The translations under genes were made by a program, and so were the position numbers. The notes under the pieces are model-generated. The model saw nothing but the letters and a program-made list of their open reading frames with translations. It was not told the origin of the DNA and made no database searches. A DNA stretch of 64,000 bases from CAVVSD01 sp963757125 (GTDB lineage Bacteria; Actinomycetota; Thermoleophilia; Solirubrobacterales; Solirubrobacteraceae): assembly GCA_963757125.1 (NCBI GenBank), contig CAVWQP010000009.1, positions 1,798,001 to 1,862,000 on the forward strand, read 5' to 3'. Positions 44,017 to 52,678 of this stretch are shown piece by piece. Numbering within the stretch: position 1 is the stretch's first letter; every line of letters begins with the position of its first letter.

Positions 44017-47000
44017 ATGCTCCGGGTGCGGCTCCTTGGCCCGCTGGAGGCCGACGTCGCAGGCCGCTCCGTCGAGCAGCCCGCGAGCAGCCGCGCCTGG
44101 GAGCTGCTGGCGTGGCTCGCGCTGCACCCCGGCGAGCATCCCCGCGGCGCGCTCGCCGCGCGCTTCTGGCCCGACGTGCTCGACGCGAGCGCGCGGGCCT
44201 CCCTGCGGAGCGCCGCCTGGGCCCTGCGGCGTGCGCTCGGTCCCGAGGGCGCGGACTTCCTCGTGGCCGGCAGGGACCGCGTGGGCCTGCGCTGCGCGAC
44301 CGATCTCCAGGAGCTCGACGAGCTCCTGGAGGGCGACGCGCTCGAGGCCGCGGCCGCCCTGCACCGCGGGCCGCTCCTCGCCGATCTCGACCAGGACTGG
44401 GTGCTCGAGGAGCGCGACCGGCAGACCGCCAGGCTCGAGCGCGATCCTCGCGCGCCTCGCGCAGGAGGCGCCGACGCCGGCGCTCGCGGTCGGGCACGCG
44501 CGGCGGCGCCTGGAGCTCGATCCGCTCGACGAGGCGGCGGCGCGCGCCCTCATGGAGCACCACGCCGCCAACGGCGACCGGGCGGCGGCGCTGGCCGTGC
44601 ACGACCGGCTCGCCGAGCGCCTGCGCACGCAGCTGGGCCTGGCGCCCTCGGCCGAGACCCGCGCGGCGGTCGCGCGCGTTCGCAGCGCCCCCGCCGTCGT
44701 GGCCGAGGCGCCGGGTGCATCGCCGGTCATCGGCCGCGACGCCGAGCTCGCGGCGCTGCTCGCGATGCGCTCCGGCGTCGTCGTCGTCCGCGGCGAGGCC
44801 GGGATCGGCAAGACGCGGCTGGCGCGCGAGGTGCTCGAGCGGGCGCGGGCCGCGGGCGCCCGCACGGCGTCGTGCGCGGCGCTCGAGCTCGGCGGTCCCG
44901 CGCCGTACTCGATGTGGTCCGAGCTGCTGCGCGACCTCACCGACGACCTCGCCCCTCCCCCGCCCGACGCGACCTGGCCCGACGACCTCGCCGTCATCGC
45001 GCCGTCATTGCCCCGCCGTCTGGGCCGCACGTCCGTGGCGCAGGGCGCGCGGGCGGCGCCGGAGCACGCGCGATCGCGGCTGCTCGAAGCGGCGGTGGAC
45101 GCCGTCGAGCACGCCGGCGCGGACCGGCCGCTCGTCCTGCTCCTCGACGACGCGCACCTGGCCGACACCCCGAGCCTCGAGCTCCTCGCCTACGTGCTGC
45201 GGCGCTTCAGCGGCCTCGGCGTCCTCGCCATCCTCACCTGCCGCACGACGCCGCAGCGGCCCGACCTCGACGCGCTGCTGCGCGCCCACGTCGGCCGTGG
45301 TGGGGAGCTGCTCGAGCTCGACGTCCTGCCCCTGCCGCGCGACGACGTCGAGCGGCTCGTCGCGTCCGTGGCCGAGCTGCCGCCCGAGCAGCGCGCGCAG
45401 GTGATCGCGGCGGCCGACGGCAACCCGCTGCTGGCGATCGAGGGCGCGCGGGCCGCCGGAGCCGGCCGCGACGGCCCGCCCGAGAGCCTGCAGGCCGTCG
45501 TCCGGGCCGCGGTGGGGCGCCTCCCCGACGGCGCCCGCCGCGCGGCGGAGCTGGCCGCCGTCGCCGGCCGCGACCTCACGCTGACCGAGGTCGGCGCCCT
45601 GGCCTCCCAGGAGGACGTCCTGCGCGCACTGGACTGCGGGCTGCTCACCGCCGAGCGCGGCGACTTCGGCTACCGCCATGCGCTGCTGCGCGACGCCGCG
45701 CTCGCCGACATGCCCGAGCCGCGGCGGCGCGGGCTGCACGAGGAGCTGGCCGCGGCCCTGCGCGGCCCTGCCGCCGAGATCGCGCGCCACCTGCGGCTCG
45801 CGGGCCGCGACGACCTCGCCGCGGGGCGCCTCGCCCGCGCCGCCCGGGACGCCGCGGCGGTCGGCGCCGTCGACGAGGCCGCCGAGTTCCTGCGCGAGGC
45901 GCTCGAGCTGCGACCCGGCGACCCGTCGCTCACCGTCGAGCTCGCCGCCGCGGAGGCCTACAGCGGCCGGCGGCTCGCCGCCGAGGACGCGCTGCGCACC
46001 ACGCTCGATCTGCTCGCGCCGTCCGAGCACGCCGAGCGCGGCGCCGTCCACGCGCGGGCGGCGCGCTGGTACAGCGCCGCGCTCTGCCGTCCGTCGGAGA
46101 CGATGTCGCAGGCGCGGCGGGCGATCGCCGAGCTGGACTGCGCCGACGCCGTCGATCCCACCCAGCTCGCCAGCGCGCTGGCGCTCGGCGCCTGGGGCGC
46201 CGCGGTGACGGGCCGCGTGCAGGACGCCGATGCGCTGCTCGCTCGGCTCGCGACGGTCGACGTCACCGACCCCGACGTCGCCTGCGAGATGGCCAACGCG
46301 TACGCGTTCCGTGCGCTGGCGGAGAACCGGCTCGACGAGGCGGTGGAGCGGTTCGAGTCGATCGTCGGGATGCCCGGGCCCAGCCCGCGACCGGGCCTAC
46401 AGCGTACGTGCGAACCTCGCGTGCATCCTCGCGGCGGCGGCCCGTCACGAGGACGCGCTGGCCTGCGCGGACGGCGGCGTCGCCGAGGTGCGCGGGATGC
46501 CGAGCCTGCTCACGCCGCTGCACGCGCTGCGGGCCAAGCTCCTCACCCGCCTCGGGCGCCTCGACGCGGCACGCGAGGCGATCGCCCTGGAGCGCGTCGC
46601 CGCCGCGCGCAGCGGTGACCCGTCGCTCGTCGCCCTGGCCGACCACGACGCCGGGATGGCCGCCTACGCGGCGGGCGATCACGCCGCCGCGGCGTCGCTG
46701 CTCGCGCGCGGGCTGGAGTCCGACGCGGCCATCAACCGGCCGCTCGCCCGGCTGGCGATCGCTGAGTCGCTCGCCCGGCTCGGGCGCGCCGACGCCGCGG
46801 AGGCCGAGCTGCGCGAGGTGACCCAGGAGCCGGTCGGCCCCGGCGACCGCCCGGCGGCGCTCGTCGCCCGCCTCACGCACGTGCAGGCGCTCGTCGCCCG
46901 GGCCCGCGGCGACGAGGTGCTCGCCGAACGGCGCCTCCAGGAGGCCGCGGCGGCGTGGCGCCGCCAGCCGTCGCGTGCCGGTGGCGGCGACATCGCCTCG

Positions 47001-47123
47001 TCCCTTGTGGACCTCGGGCGCCCGACGCTCGCTCCCGTCGAGCCGGCGCGCGAGCTCGAGCGCGTCGAGCGCGAGCTTCGCCACGCCCCCGACCCGGGAG
47101 CCCCGCGTGCCGCAGTTCGATGA
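44017..47123 (+). CDS. AfsR/SARP-type ATPase transcriptional regulator (BTAD-AAA-TPR), with two apparent frameshifts
   Basis: A large regulator. The N-terminal winged helix (RVRLLGPLEADV...ALHPGEHPRGALAARFWPD) and BTAD domain precede an AAA/NACHT-like ATPase with Walker A GEAGIGKTRLAR and Walker B LVLLLDDAHLAD. A C-terminal helical-repeat region (~550-1030) follows. As written it breaks near 44443-44447 (LE then RD instead of LEAILARLAQEA) and near 46376-46382 (MPGPS instead of MPGPARDRAY). Dropping one C and one G gives a continuous 1034 aa protein. Such proteins often control secondary metabolism or stress genes. The downstream SRPBCC gene overlaps its end by 17 bases. Confidence 0.85.
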
Positions 47124-47508
47124 CGCCGCGATCAGCGCCGCACCCGTCGAGGAGGTGTGGAAGCTCCTGTACGACCCCGCGCGCTTCCCGGAGTGGTGGC
47201 GCGGCATCGGGACCGTGGAGCCGCGCGCCCACGAGGGACGCGGCGACTTCACGATGTTCACCGACGGCTACCCGGACTTCCCGATGCCCCAGGAGCTGCG
47301 CAGCGACCTCTCGGGCCGGTCGGTCACCGTGTCCTGCCTCGTGAGCGACCTCGTCTTCGCGTACCGCCTGACGCCGTTGACCGAGAGCGACGGCACCGAG
47401 ATCGCCGTGCACGTCGAGCTGCCCGAGGAGGAGGCGCACCGGCTCGAGACGCAGCGCGGGGTCGTGCGCGACTCGCTCGAGGCCCTGGCGGCGCTCGCCG
47501 CCGCCTGA
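47107..47508 (+). CDS. SRPBCC (START/Bet v1-like) protein
   Basis: A 133 aa hydrophobic-pocket protein. It opens with PQFDDAAISAAPVEEVWKLLYDPARFPEWW, the usual start of polyketide-cyclase/SRPBCC proteins, and ends with the long C-terminal helix (ETQRGVVRDSLEALAALA). The GTG start inside the end of the AfsR-like gene fits coupled translation. Ligand unknown. Confidence 0.8.
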   Translation: MPQFDDAAISAAPVEEVWKLLYDPARFPEWWRGIGTVEPRAHEGRGDFTMFTDGYPDFPMPQELRSDLSGRSVTVSCLVSDLVFAYRLTPLTESDGTEIAVHVELPEEEAHRLETQRGVVRDSLEALAALAAA

Positions 47509-47544
47509 GACGCCGTCGGCCGACGCGGCGACTAGGGTGGTCCG

Positions 47545-48948
47545 ATGCTGCGGGTCCTGGCCGTCCTGGCCGCCCTCACCGTCGTGGGCGGCGTCCTGCG
47601 CTTCCACGCCGCGTCGGACCCGAGTGCCTACCAGTCCAAGGACGAGCAGTCCTACGCGATGATCGCCCGTGGGCTCTCGGTCACCGGCAACTACGGCAAT
47701 CCCGGCATGACCGATCCGGTCCACTGGCCTCCGGGCGCGCCGCTCATGTTCGCCCTGGCGTACGAGCTCAAGCCGCAGAAGCGCGGCGGCGGCGTGTGGG
47801 ACGTCCCGTCCGCCTACCCCGCGCAGGCGCTGGTCGGGACGCTGACGATCCCCGCCGCGTTCCTGCTCGCGTACCTCGTGGCGGGCTGGGGCGCGGGGCT
47901 GCTCGCGGCGGCTGCCGTGGCGTTCTACCCCCCGCTCATCTCGGCGTCGGGCGACCTGCTGTCCGAGCCGCTCGGCGCGCTCCTCGTCACCTCGGCGCTC
48001 GCGGCGACCGTCTGGGCGCTGCGAAGACCGGCTTCGTGGCTTCCTCCCATCGTCGCCGGGCTGCTGCTCGGGGCCACCATCCTCACGCGGGCGGACCTCG
48101 CGCTCGTCCCCGCGATCGCGCTGCTCGTCGTCGCCATCGCCGCGTGGCGGCGCGCGTCCTCGCGGCCGCTCGCCGCCGCCGTGCGTGCTGCGGGGCCGAT
48201 GCTCGTCGCGCTGCTCGTGCTCCTGACGCCGTGGACGGTGTTCGCGTCGTCGAAGGCCGGCCACTTCGTGCCGCTCTCCAGCGGTGGCGGCTCGAACCTC
48301 TGGGTCGGGACCTACCTCCCCGGCAACGGCTCGATGTTCGGCGCCAAGCGCGCCCTGGCCGACGAGGTGCGCGCCCGCAATCCCGACCTCGCCGGCAAGA
48401 AGTGGTTCCAGCTGCGCCAGGCCGACGTCATCACGACGGTGGCCGCCCGCCATCCGGATCTCACGACCGACGCGGCGCTGCAGAAGGAGGGGATGCAGAA
48501 CCTGCGCGACTACGCGCTCGGCGATCCGGTCTCCTTCGCCGCCATGGGAGCGCGCAAGGTGTGGCGGCTCTGGGGCGGCTACACGCTCGGCACCTACCGC
48601 AACCCGCGCACGCCGGTGACCGTGTTCCACCTCCTGCTCGTGGCGTTCGGGCTCGTGGGGCTCGTCGCCGGGTTCGTCGCGACGCGCGGCGCGGCGGCGA
48701 TGTGGCTGCTCGGCGGGGTCCTGCTCTACGTGTCGGCGATCAACGCGCTGCTCGTCTCCGAGGCGCGCCACAACCTGACGCTCATGCCGATCGTCGTGGC
48801 GACGGGCGCGGCGGGGGTGTTCCTCGCCGCGACCCGGCTGCGGGAGCGACGCGCGGCGTCACCCGAGCGGGAGGTCGCCGCGCGGGCGAGCGGGGTCGCT
48901 AGCGGTGATGTCCGCGGCGCGCCGGCATCGCCGACAGCGCCTCGCTGA
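47545..48948 (+). CDS. GT-C-fold membrane glycosyltransferase-like protein (PMT/ArnT superfamily)
   Basis: A 467 aa polytopic protein with about 9-10 membrane helices. The first extracellular loop has KDEQSYAMIARGLSVTGNYG, where the Asp/Glu pair after the first helix resembles the catalytic acidic motif of GT-C enzymes, followed by HWPPGAPLMFAL. A central soluble loop (~245-340) and a basic C-terminal tail complete it. It probably moves a sugar from a polyprenyl-phosphate donor to a lipid or protein outside the membrane. Acceptor unknown. It is not obviously in an operon with neighbours, 36 bases from the SRPBCC gene. Confidence 0.75.
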   Translation: MLRVLAVLAALTVVGGVLRFHAASDPSAYQSKDEQSYAMIARGLSVTGNYGNPGMTDPVHWPPGAPLMFALAYELKPQKRGGGVWDVPSAYPAQALVGTLTIPAAFLLAYLVAGWGAGLLAAAAVAFYPPLISASGDLLSEPLGALLVTSALAATVWALRRPASWLPPIVAGLLLGATILTRADLALVPAIALLVVAIAAWRRASSRPLAAAVRAAGPMLVALLVLLTPWTVFASSKAGHFVPLSSGGGSNLWVGTYLPGNGSMFGAKRALADEVRARNPDLAGKKWFQLRQADVITTVAARHPDLTTDAALQKEGMQNLRDYALGDPVSFAAMGARKVWRLWGGYTLGTYRNPRTPVTVFHLLLVAFGLVGLVAGFVATRGAAAMWLLGGVLLYVSAINALLVSEARHNLTLMPIVVATGAAGVFLAATRLRERRAASPEREVAARASGVASGDVRGAPASPTAPR

Positions 48949-49693
48949 CCTGCTGGGCGGGCATCCCGAGCTCGTGGGCGAGCGCCGCCGCGAACGCGTC
49001 GCGGCGGGCGTCGCGCCGCGTCGCCTCGTCCGCACGGAACGCGTCGAGGATGGCGCGGACCTGCGCGACGTCGACGTTCAGCGCGGTCGCGATGCCCTGG
49101 GCGTCGCCGCGCCGGGCGCGCTTGGGCCCGTCGACGGCGCGTAGGGCGTCGCGGAGCCGGTCGACGTCGACGCCGAGCTCCTCGGCGAGCGCCTGACCGA
49201 GGCCGCGGGCGCCGTTCAGGCGGCCGCGGGCACGACGGGCGTCCTGCACCTCGTCGACCGCGGCGCGCACCTTGGCGGCGTCGAGTCCGAGCTCGCGCGC
49301 GAGCGCGTCGGCGAGGCCGTCGCGGCCGCGCGGCCGCTGCGTGCGACCGCCCTCGAGCGCGGAGCGCACCTGCGCCGGGCTGCGGCCGAGGCCGACGGCG
49401 AGCGCGCTGATGAGATCCGCGTGACGGTCCGCGCTCGGCGTGGCCTCGCGGACGTCCTGCAACGCGGATCGCAGGGTCGCGACGCTGACGTCGAGCCGCG
49501 TGGCGAGCCGGTCGACCCAGCCGCTGCGGCGCGATCCGCCGGTGGTGCTCGTGCCGCCGCGCGAGCTCAGTGCCTTGCCGTGCGAGACGCTGGGAGCAGC
49601 CGTCGCCCCTGGCCCGCCCGCCGTGAGCGCTCCGCCTCCTGCTGCGATTCCGACTGCTGCCGCGATCCCTGCCGCACGCTTGCGCCCTGCCAT
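48899..49693 (-). CDS. Secreted protein with six HTH-like helical repeats
   Basis: A 264 aa protein. Residues 1-33 form an Ala/Gly-rich signal sequence. It is followed by six copies of a helix-turn-helix-like unit of type LA..LG(L/V)....(V/L)R.AL, at about 63-80, 98-113, 131-148, 169-186, 201-218 and 238-255, each 32-38 residues apart and joined by Arg/Asp-rich linkers. No enzyme motif was seen. Export of a HTH-like repeat protein is unusual; the repeats may bind a surface polymer rather than DNA. The ATG lacks a clear ribosome site and abuts an inverted repeat. Its 3' end overlaps the convergent glycosyltransferase gene by 50 bases. Confidence 0.7.
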   Translation of the reverse strand: MAGRKRAAGIAAAVGIAAGGGALTAGGPGATAAPSVSHGKALSSRGGTSTTGGSRRSGWVDRLATRLDVSVATLRSALQDVREATPSADRHADLISALAVGLGRSPAQVRSALEGGRTQRPRGRDGLADALARELGLDAAKVRAAVDEVQDARRARGRLNGARGLGQALAEELGVDVDRLRDALRAVDGPKRARRGDAQGIATALNVDVAQVRAILDAFRADEATRRDARRDAFAAALAHELGMPAQQVSEALSAMPARRGHHR

Positions 49694-49694
49694 G

Positions 49695-49763
49695 CCGGGA
49701 ATGTCCCGGACCTACCTTCACGGAACCTAAGGTTCCGGATGGCTCAGGGACCGCTCAGGGACC
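49695..49763. promoter_or_regulatory. Repeat-dense divergent control region
   Basis: Three ordered elements lie within 69 bases between divergent genes: inverted repeat CCGGGA-ATG-TCCCGG (49695-49709), palindrome GGAACCT-A-AGGTTCC (49722-49736) and a perfect tandem direct repeat GCTCAGGGACC x2 (49742-49763). The first can fold one base upstream of the repeat-protein ATG; the others are placed like operators. Confidence 0.5.
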
Positions 49764-49803
49764 GCACAGCCCGTCCCGAGCCGCCGCGCCGATGGTGTGC
49801 ACC

Positions 49804-50058
49804 ATGAACACCGCACGCCGACCCTCCTGGCTGCGCGTCGCCGGCGTGAGCATCGCGATCTTCTTCACCGTGCTCGCGCTGCTGTGGTTCCGCGTCAGCG
49901 CGGGGGCAGACCCGGTCCTCAGCGCCCAGACCTCGTCCGGGCAGGTCACGACGACGACGCAGTCGTCGACGACGACATCCTCGGACGACACGACGGGCAG
50001 CGACGACTCGTCGTCGTCCTCGTCGTCGACCGACATCCCGACCACGAGCGCGTCGTGA
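49804..50058 (+). CDS. Small membrane-anchored protein with Ser/Thr/Asp-rich tail
   Basis: An 84 aa protein: a basic N-terminus (MNTARRPSW), one membrane helix (VAGVSIAIFFTVLALLWF), then an outward-facing tail that is almost entirely Ser, Thr and Asp (for example TTSSDDTTGSDD). An in-frame ATG four codons upstream is possible. Its stop overlaps the apbE start (GTGA). It sits where an FMN-bearing acceptor would be in ApbE operons but lacks a recognisable FMN-binding domain. The tail could be glycosylated, flavinylated or bind cations; all are inference. Confidence 0.65.
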   Translation: MNTARRPSWLRVAGVSIAIFFTVLALLWFRVSAGADPVLSAQTSSGQVTTTTQSSTTTSSDDTTGSDDSSSSSSSTDIPTTSAS

Positions 50059-50978
50059 CGGCGACGCTGACACGTCGTTTCGCGACGATGGGCGGCGAAG
50101 GGTCCGTGCACCTGGAGTCCGATGTCGCGGGCTCGTCGCGCCTCGCGGCGCTCGCCGACGCCGTCGAGGAGCTCTTCGCGGACGTGGAGACGGCGCTGAC
50201 GCCGTTCCGCGACGACAGCGAGCTGGCGGTGCTCAACCGCGACGGCCGCCCGCAGGTCCCGGCGTCCCCCCTCCTCGCCGAGCTCGCGCGGGCGGCCCGG
50301 CGCGCCGCCGCGCAGACCCGCGGGCTCGTCGACGCGACGGTCCCCGTCGGCACCCGCCCGCGCCCTGCGACGCGGCCCGAGCTCCACGCCCTGTTGGCCG
50401 CGGCGCCGCCTCGGCGGGCGGCGCGACCGGCCGATGGCTGGCGCGCGCGCCAGCCGAGCGTCGACCGCGACGGCCGCGTCTGCCGGCCGGCGGGCGTGAC
50501 GCTCGATCCCGGCGGTCTCGCGAAGGGCATCGCCGCCGACCGGGCGGCGGCGCTCATGCCGCCCGGCGTCGCGTACGCCATCGGATGCGGCGGCGACCTC
50601 GCGGTCGGTGGCCGGCGGTGGGAGATCGGCGTCGACGGCGTCCGGGGCGAGGGTCACGTCCATCGGCTGCAGGTCGACGGCGGAGGCGTCGCGACGTCGG
50701 GCATCCACGCCCGCGCATGGCGCGACGCCGACGGGACCGTCAGCCACCACATCCTCGATCCGGCGACCGGACGCCCCGCCTGGACCGGGCTCGTGGCGGT
50801 GACCGCCGTCGCAGCATGCGCGCTGGACGCCGAGATCCTCGCCAAGGGCGCGCTGCTGTCGGGGCCGCAGGGCGCGCGCCGGCTGCTGCAGGTCCGCGGC
50901 GGCGTGCTCCAGCACGACGACGGCACGACCGAGGTCCTCTGCGGCCTGCGGCCCGCGCGGCTGGCCCTCGCGGCATGA
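50055..50978 (+). CDS. apbE: FAD:protein FMN transferase ApbE
   Basis: A 307 aa enzyme that attaches FMN from FAD to Thr/Ser of target proteins outside the cytoplasmic membrane. Conserved blocks include TRRFATMGG, FRDDSELAVLNR, LDPGGLAKGIAADR, AIGCGGDLAVGG and SGIHARAW...HHILDPATGRPA. No lipobox or clear signal peptide is seen, so it may be delivered by the adjacent membrane partner or act inside. It overlaps both neighbours (GTGA before, ATGA after). Confidence 0.93.
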   Translation: MTATLTRRFATMGGEGSVHLESDVAGSSRLAALADAVEELFADVETALTPFRDDSELAVLNRDGRPQVPASPLLAELARAARRAAAQTRGLVDATVPVGTRPRPATRPELHALLAAAPPRRAARPADGWRARQPSVDRDGRVCRPAGVTLDPGGLAKGIAADRAAALMPPGVAYAIGCGGDLAVGGRRWEIGVDGVRGEGHVHRLQVDGGGVATSGIHARAWRDADGTVSHHILDPATGRPAWTGLVAVTAVAACALDAEILAKGALLSGPQGARRLLQVRGGVLQHDDGTTEVLCGLRPARLALAA

Positions 50979-51550
50979 CGAGCGCGACCGACCCCTTCCA
51001 CCACCTGTTCTGGCTGGCCAGCCGCTCGGCGGGCATCCTCGCGTGGCTCGCGCTGAGCGCGTCGATGGTCATCGGGCTGTCGATGGCGACGAAGGTGGCG
51101 CCGCGCGCGATGACGCCGCGGCTGCGCGTCGCGCACGAGCGCATCGCCATCGTCGCCCTCGTCGCGCTCGGCGCCCACGGCCTGCTGCTGCTCGGGGACA
51201 GCTTCCTGCGCCCGAGCGTCCTCGACCTCGTCGTGCCGTTCCGGATCGACCATGCGGCGTTCTGGACCGGGCTCGGGCAGATCGCCGGCTACATCACGGC
51301 CGCGCTGTCGCTGTCGTACTACGCCCGCAAGCGCATCGGCGCGCGGCGCTGGCGCAACGCGCACCGCTGGATCCCGATCGCCTGGCTGCTCGGCGCGGCG
51401 CACGTCATCGGGTCGGGGACGGACATCGGGGACCTGTGGATGCAGATCCCGTTCGCGCTGACGATCGGGGCCGTGCTGGCGCTCCTCGCCCTGCGTGTGA
51501 GTGGTCCCACACGAACGGCGCCGAGACCGTCGCATCCTGTTGTGCGGTGA
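50975..51550 (+). CDS. Ferric-reductase-like transmembrane protein
   Basis: A 191 aa protein with five to six membrane helices. Paired His residues are in RVAHERIAIVALVALGAHGLLL and NAHRWIPIAWLLGAAHVI, the spacing used to hold heme in ferric-reductase-like and MsrQ-like domains. It is coupled to apbE by overlap, suggesting electron transfer across the membrane to a flavinylated acceptor. No cytoplasmic NAD(P)H/FAD domain is fused. Confidence 0.82.
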   Translation: MTSATDPFHHLFWLASRSAGILAWLALSASMVIGLSMATKVAPRAMTPRLRVAHERIAIVALVALGAHGLLLLGDSFLRPSVLDLVVPFRIDHAAFWTGLGQIAGYITAALSLSYYARKRIGARRWRNAHRWIPIAWLLGAAHVIGSGTDIGDLWMQIPFALTIGAVLALLALRVSGPTRTAPRPSHPVVR

Positions 51551-52668
51551 ACCTTCGCGTCCTCTCGGCTCGACTCGCTCCCACGGACGCCGCCCGGCGA
51601 CTGCGACCACGGCTGCTCCCGATCGGCCAGACGGCGCTCGCTGCGGTCGTCGCCTACTACATCGCGCAGCTCATCCCGCTCGACGATCCGCGCCCCACGT
51701 TCGCGTCGATCGCCGCGGTCATCTGCCTCAGCGCGACCTACCGCCAGCGCGGCAGGCGCGCCGTCGAGCTGACCGCGGGCGTCGTCCTCGGCCTGACGAC
51801 GGCCGACGTCCTGCTGCGCATCATCGGGCCCGGCCCACTGCAGATCGGGCTCATGATCGTGCTCGCGATGGCGGTCGCGGTGGTCCTGCGTGGCAGCGAC
51901 CTCTTCGTCAACGAGGCAGCGATCTCCGGCCTGATCCTCGTCTCGCTCGTCCCCGCCGCGCAGAGCAGCCTGTCGCTCACGCGGCCGATCGAGGGCCTCA
52001 TCGGCGGCCTCACCGCGCTCGCGGTCGGCGCGCTCGTGTTCCCGCCCGACCCGCGCGTCCTCGTGCGCAGGGCCGCGACGCGCGTCCTCGGCGACCTGCA
52101 GTTCGCCCTCGGCGAGGTCGCCGCCGCGCTGGAGGCCGGCGACCCCGATCACGCCGGGCGCGCGCTGCGCACCGCCCGGGGGCTCGACGGCGTCGTCGAC
52201 GAGCTGGCCGAGGCATTCGCCACGTCGCAGGAGACGGTGCGCATGTCCCCCGCCCGCCGTGGCGCCCGCCACGCCGTCGCGCGCCACGTGCGCACCGGAG
52301 AGCACCTGGACTTCGCGGTGCGCAACACGCGCATCCTCGCCCGCCACGCGCTGCGGTACACCCGCAGCGGCCTCAGCGCCCCGGACGGGATCACCGAGTC
52401 GGTCCGCGAGCTCGCCCTCGCCGTCGAGGGCCTCGGCTACGCGCACGACGACCCGGCCCGCGCCGCGGACGCGCGGAGCCACGCGCTCGCGGCGGCGCGC
52501 CTCGCGCGCGACGGCTTCGAGCTCGAGCCCGATCTCGTCCTCACCGAGATCGTCGCCCAGGTGCGGTCGACCGCGGTCGACCTCGTCCGCGCGGCCGAGC
52601 TGCTGGGCGAGGATCCCGAGCGCGCCGTCGACATGCCGACCGAGGAGCTGCTCGCCGTCGCGGCGTAG
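51547..52668 (+). CDS. FUSC/aromatic acid exporter-family membrane protein
   Basis: A 373 aa protein. The N-terminal half has about six membrane helices (for example ALAAVVAYYIAQLI, ASIAAVICLSATYRQRG, GLIGGLTALAVGALVFPPDP), typical of the FUSC/ArAE group that exports aromatic carboxylates. The cytoplasmic C-terminal half is helical and charged. The GTG start overlaps the previous stop (GTGA). Its place at the end of the ApbE operon suggests export of a redox-active or toxic aromatic, which is speculative. Confidence 0.8.
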   Translation: MNLRVLSARLAPTDAARRLRPRLLPIGQTALAAVVAYYIAQLIPLDDPRPTFASIAAVICLSATYRQRGRRAVELTAGVVLGLTTADVLLRIIGPGPLQIGLMIVLAMAVAVVLRGSDLFVNEAAISGLILVSLVPAAQSSLSLTRPIEGLIGGLTALAVGALVFPPDPRVLVRRAATRVLGDLQFALGEVAAALEAGDPDHAGRALRTARGLDGVVDELAEAFATSQETVRMSPARRGARHAVARHVRTGEHLDFAVRNTRILARHALRYTRSGLSAPDGITESVRELALAVEGLGYAHDDPARAADARSHALAAARLARDGFELEPDLVLTEIVAQVRSTAVDLVRAAELLGEDPERAVDMPTEELLAVAA

Positions 52669-52678
52669 GGTTCCGGTG

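Noticed and set aside
49797..50054. Longer ApbE N-terminus reading through the small membrane gene region
   Set aside because: That frame before the GTG is low-complexity and overlaps the small protein with its clear membrane helix; the GTGA overlap marks the real start.
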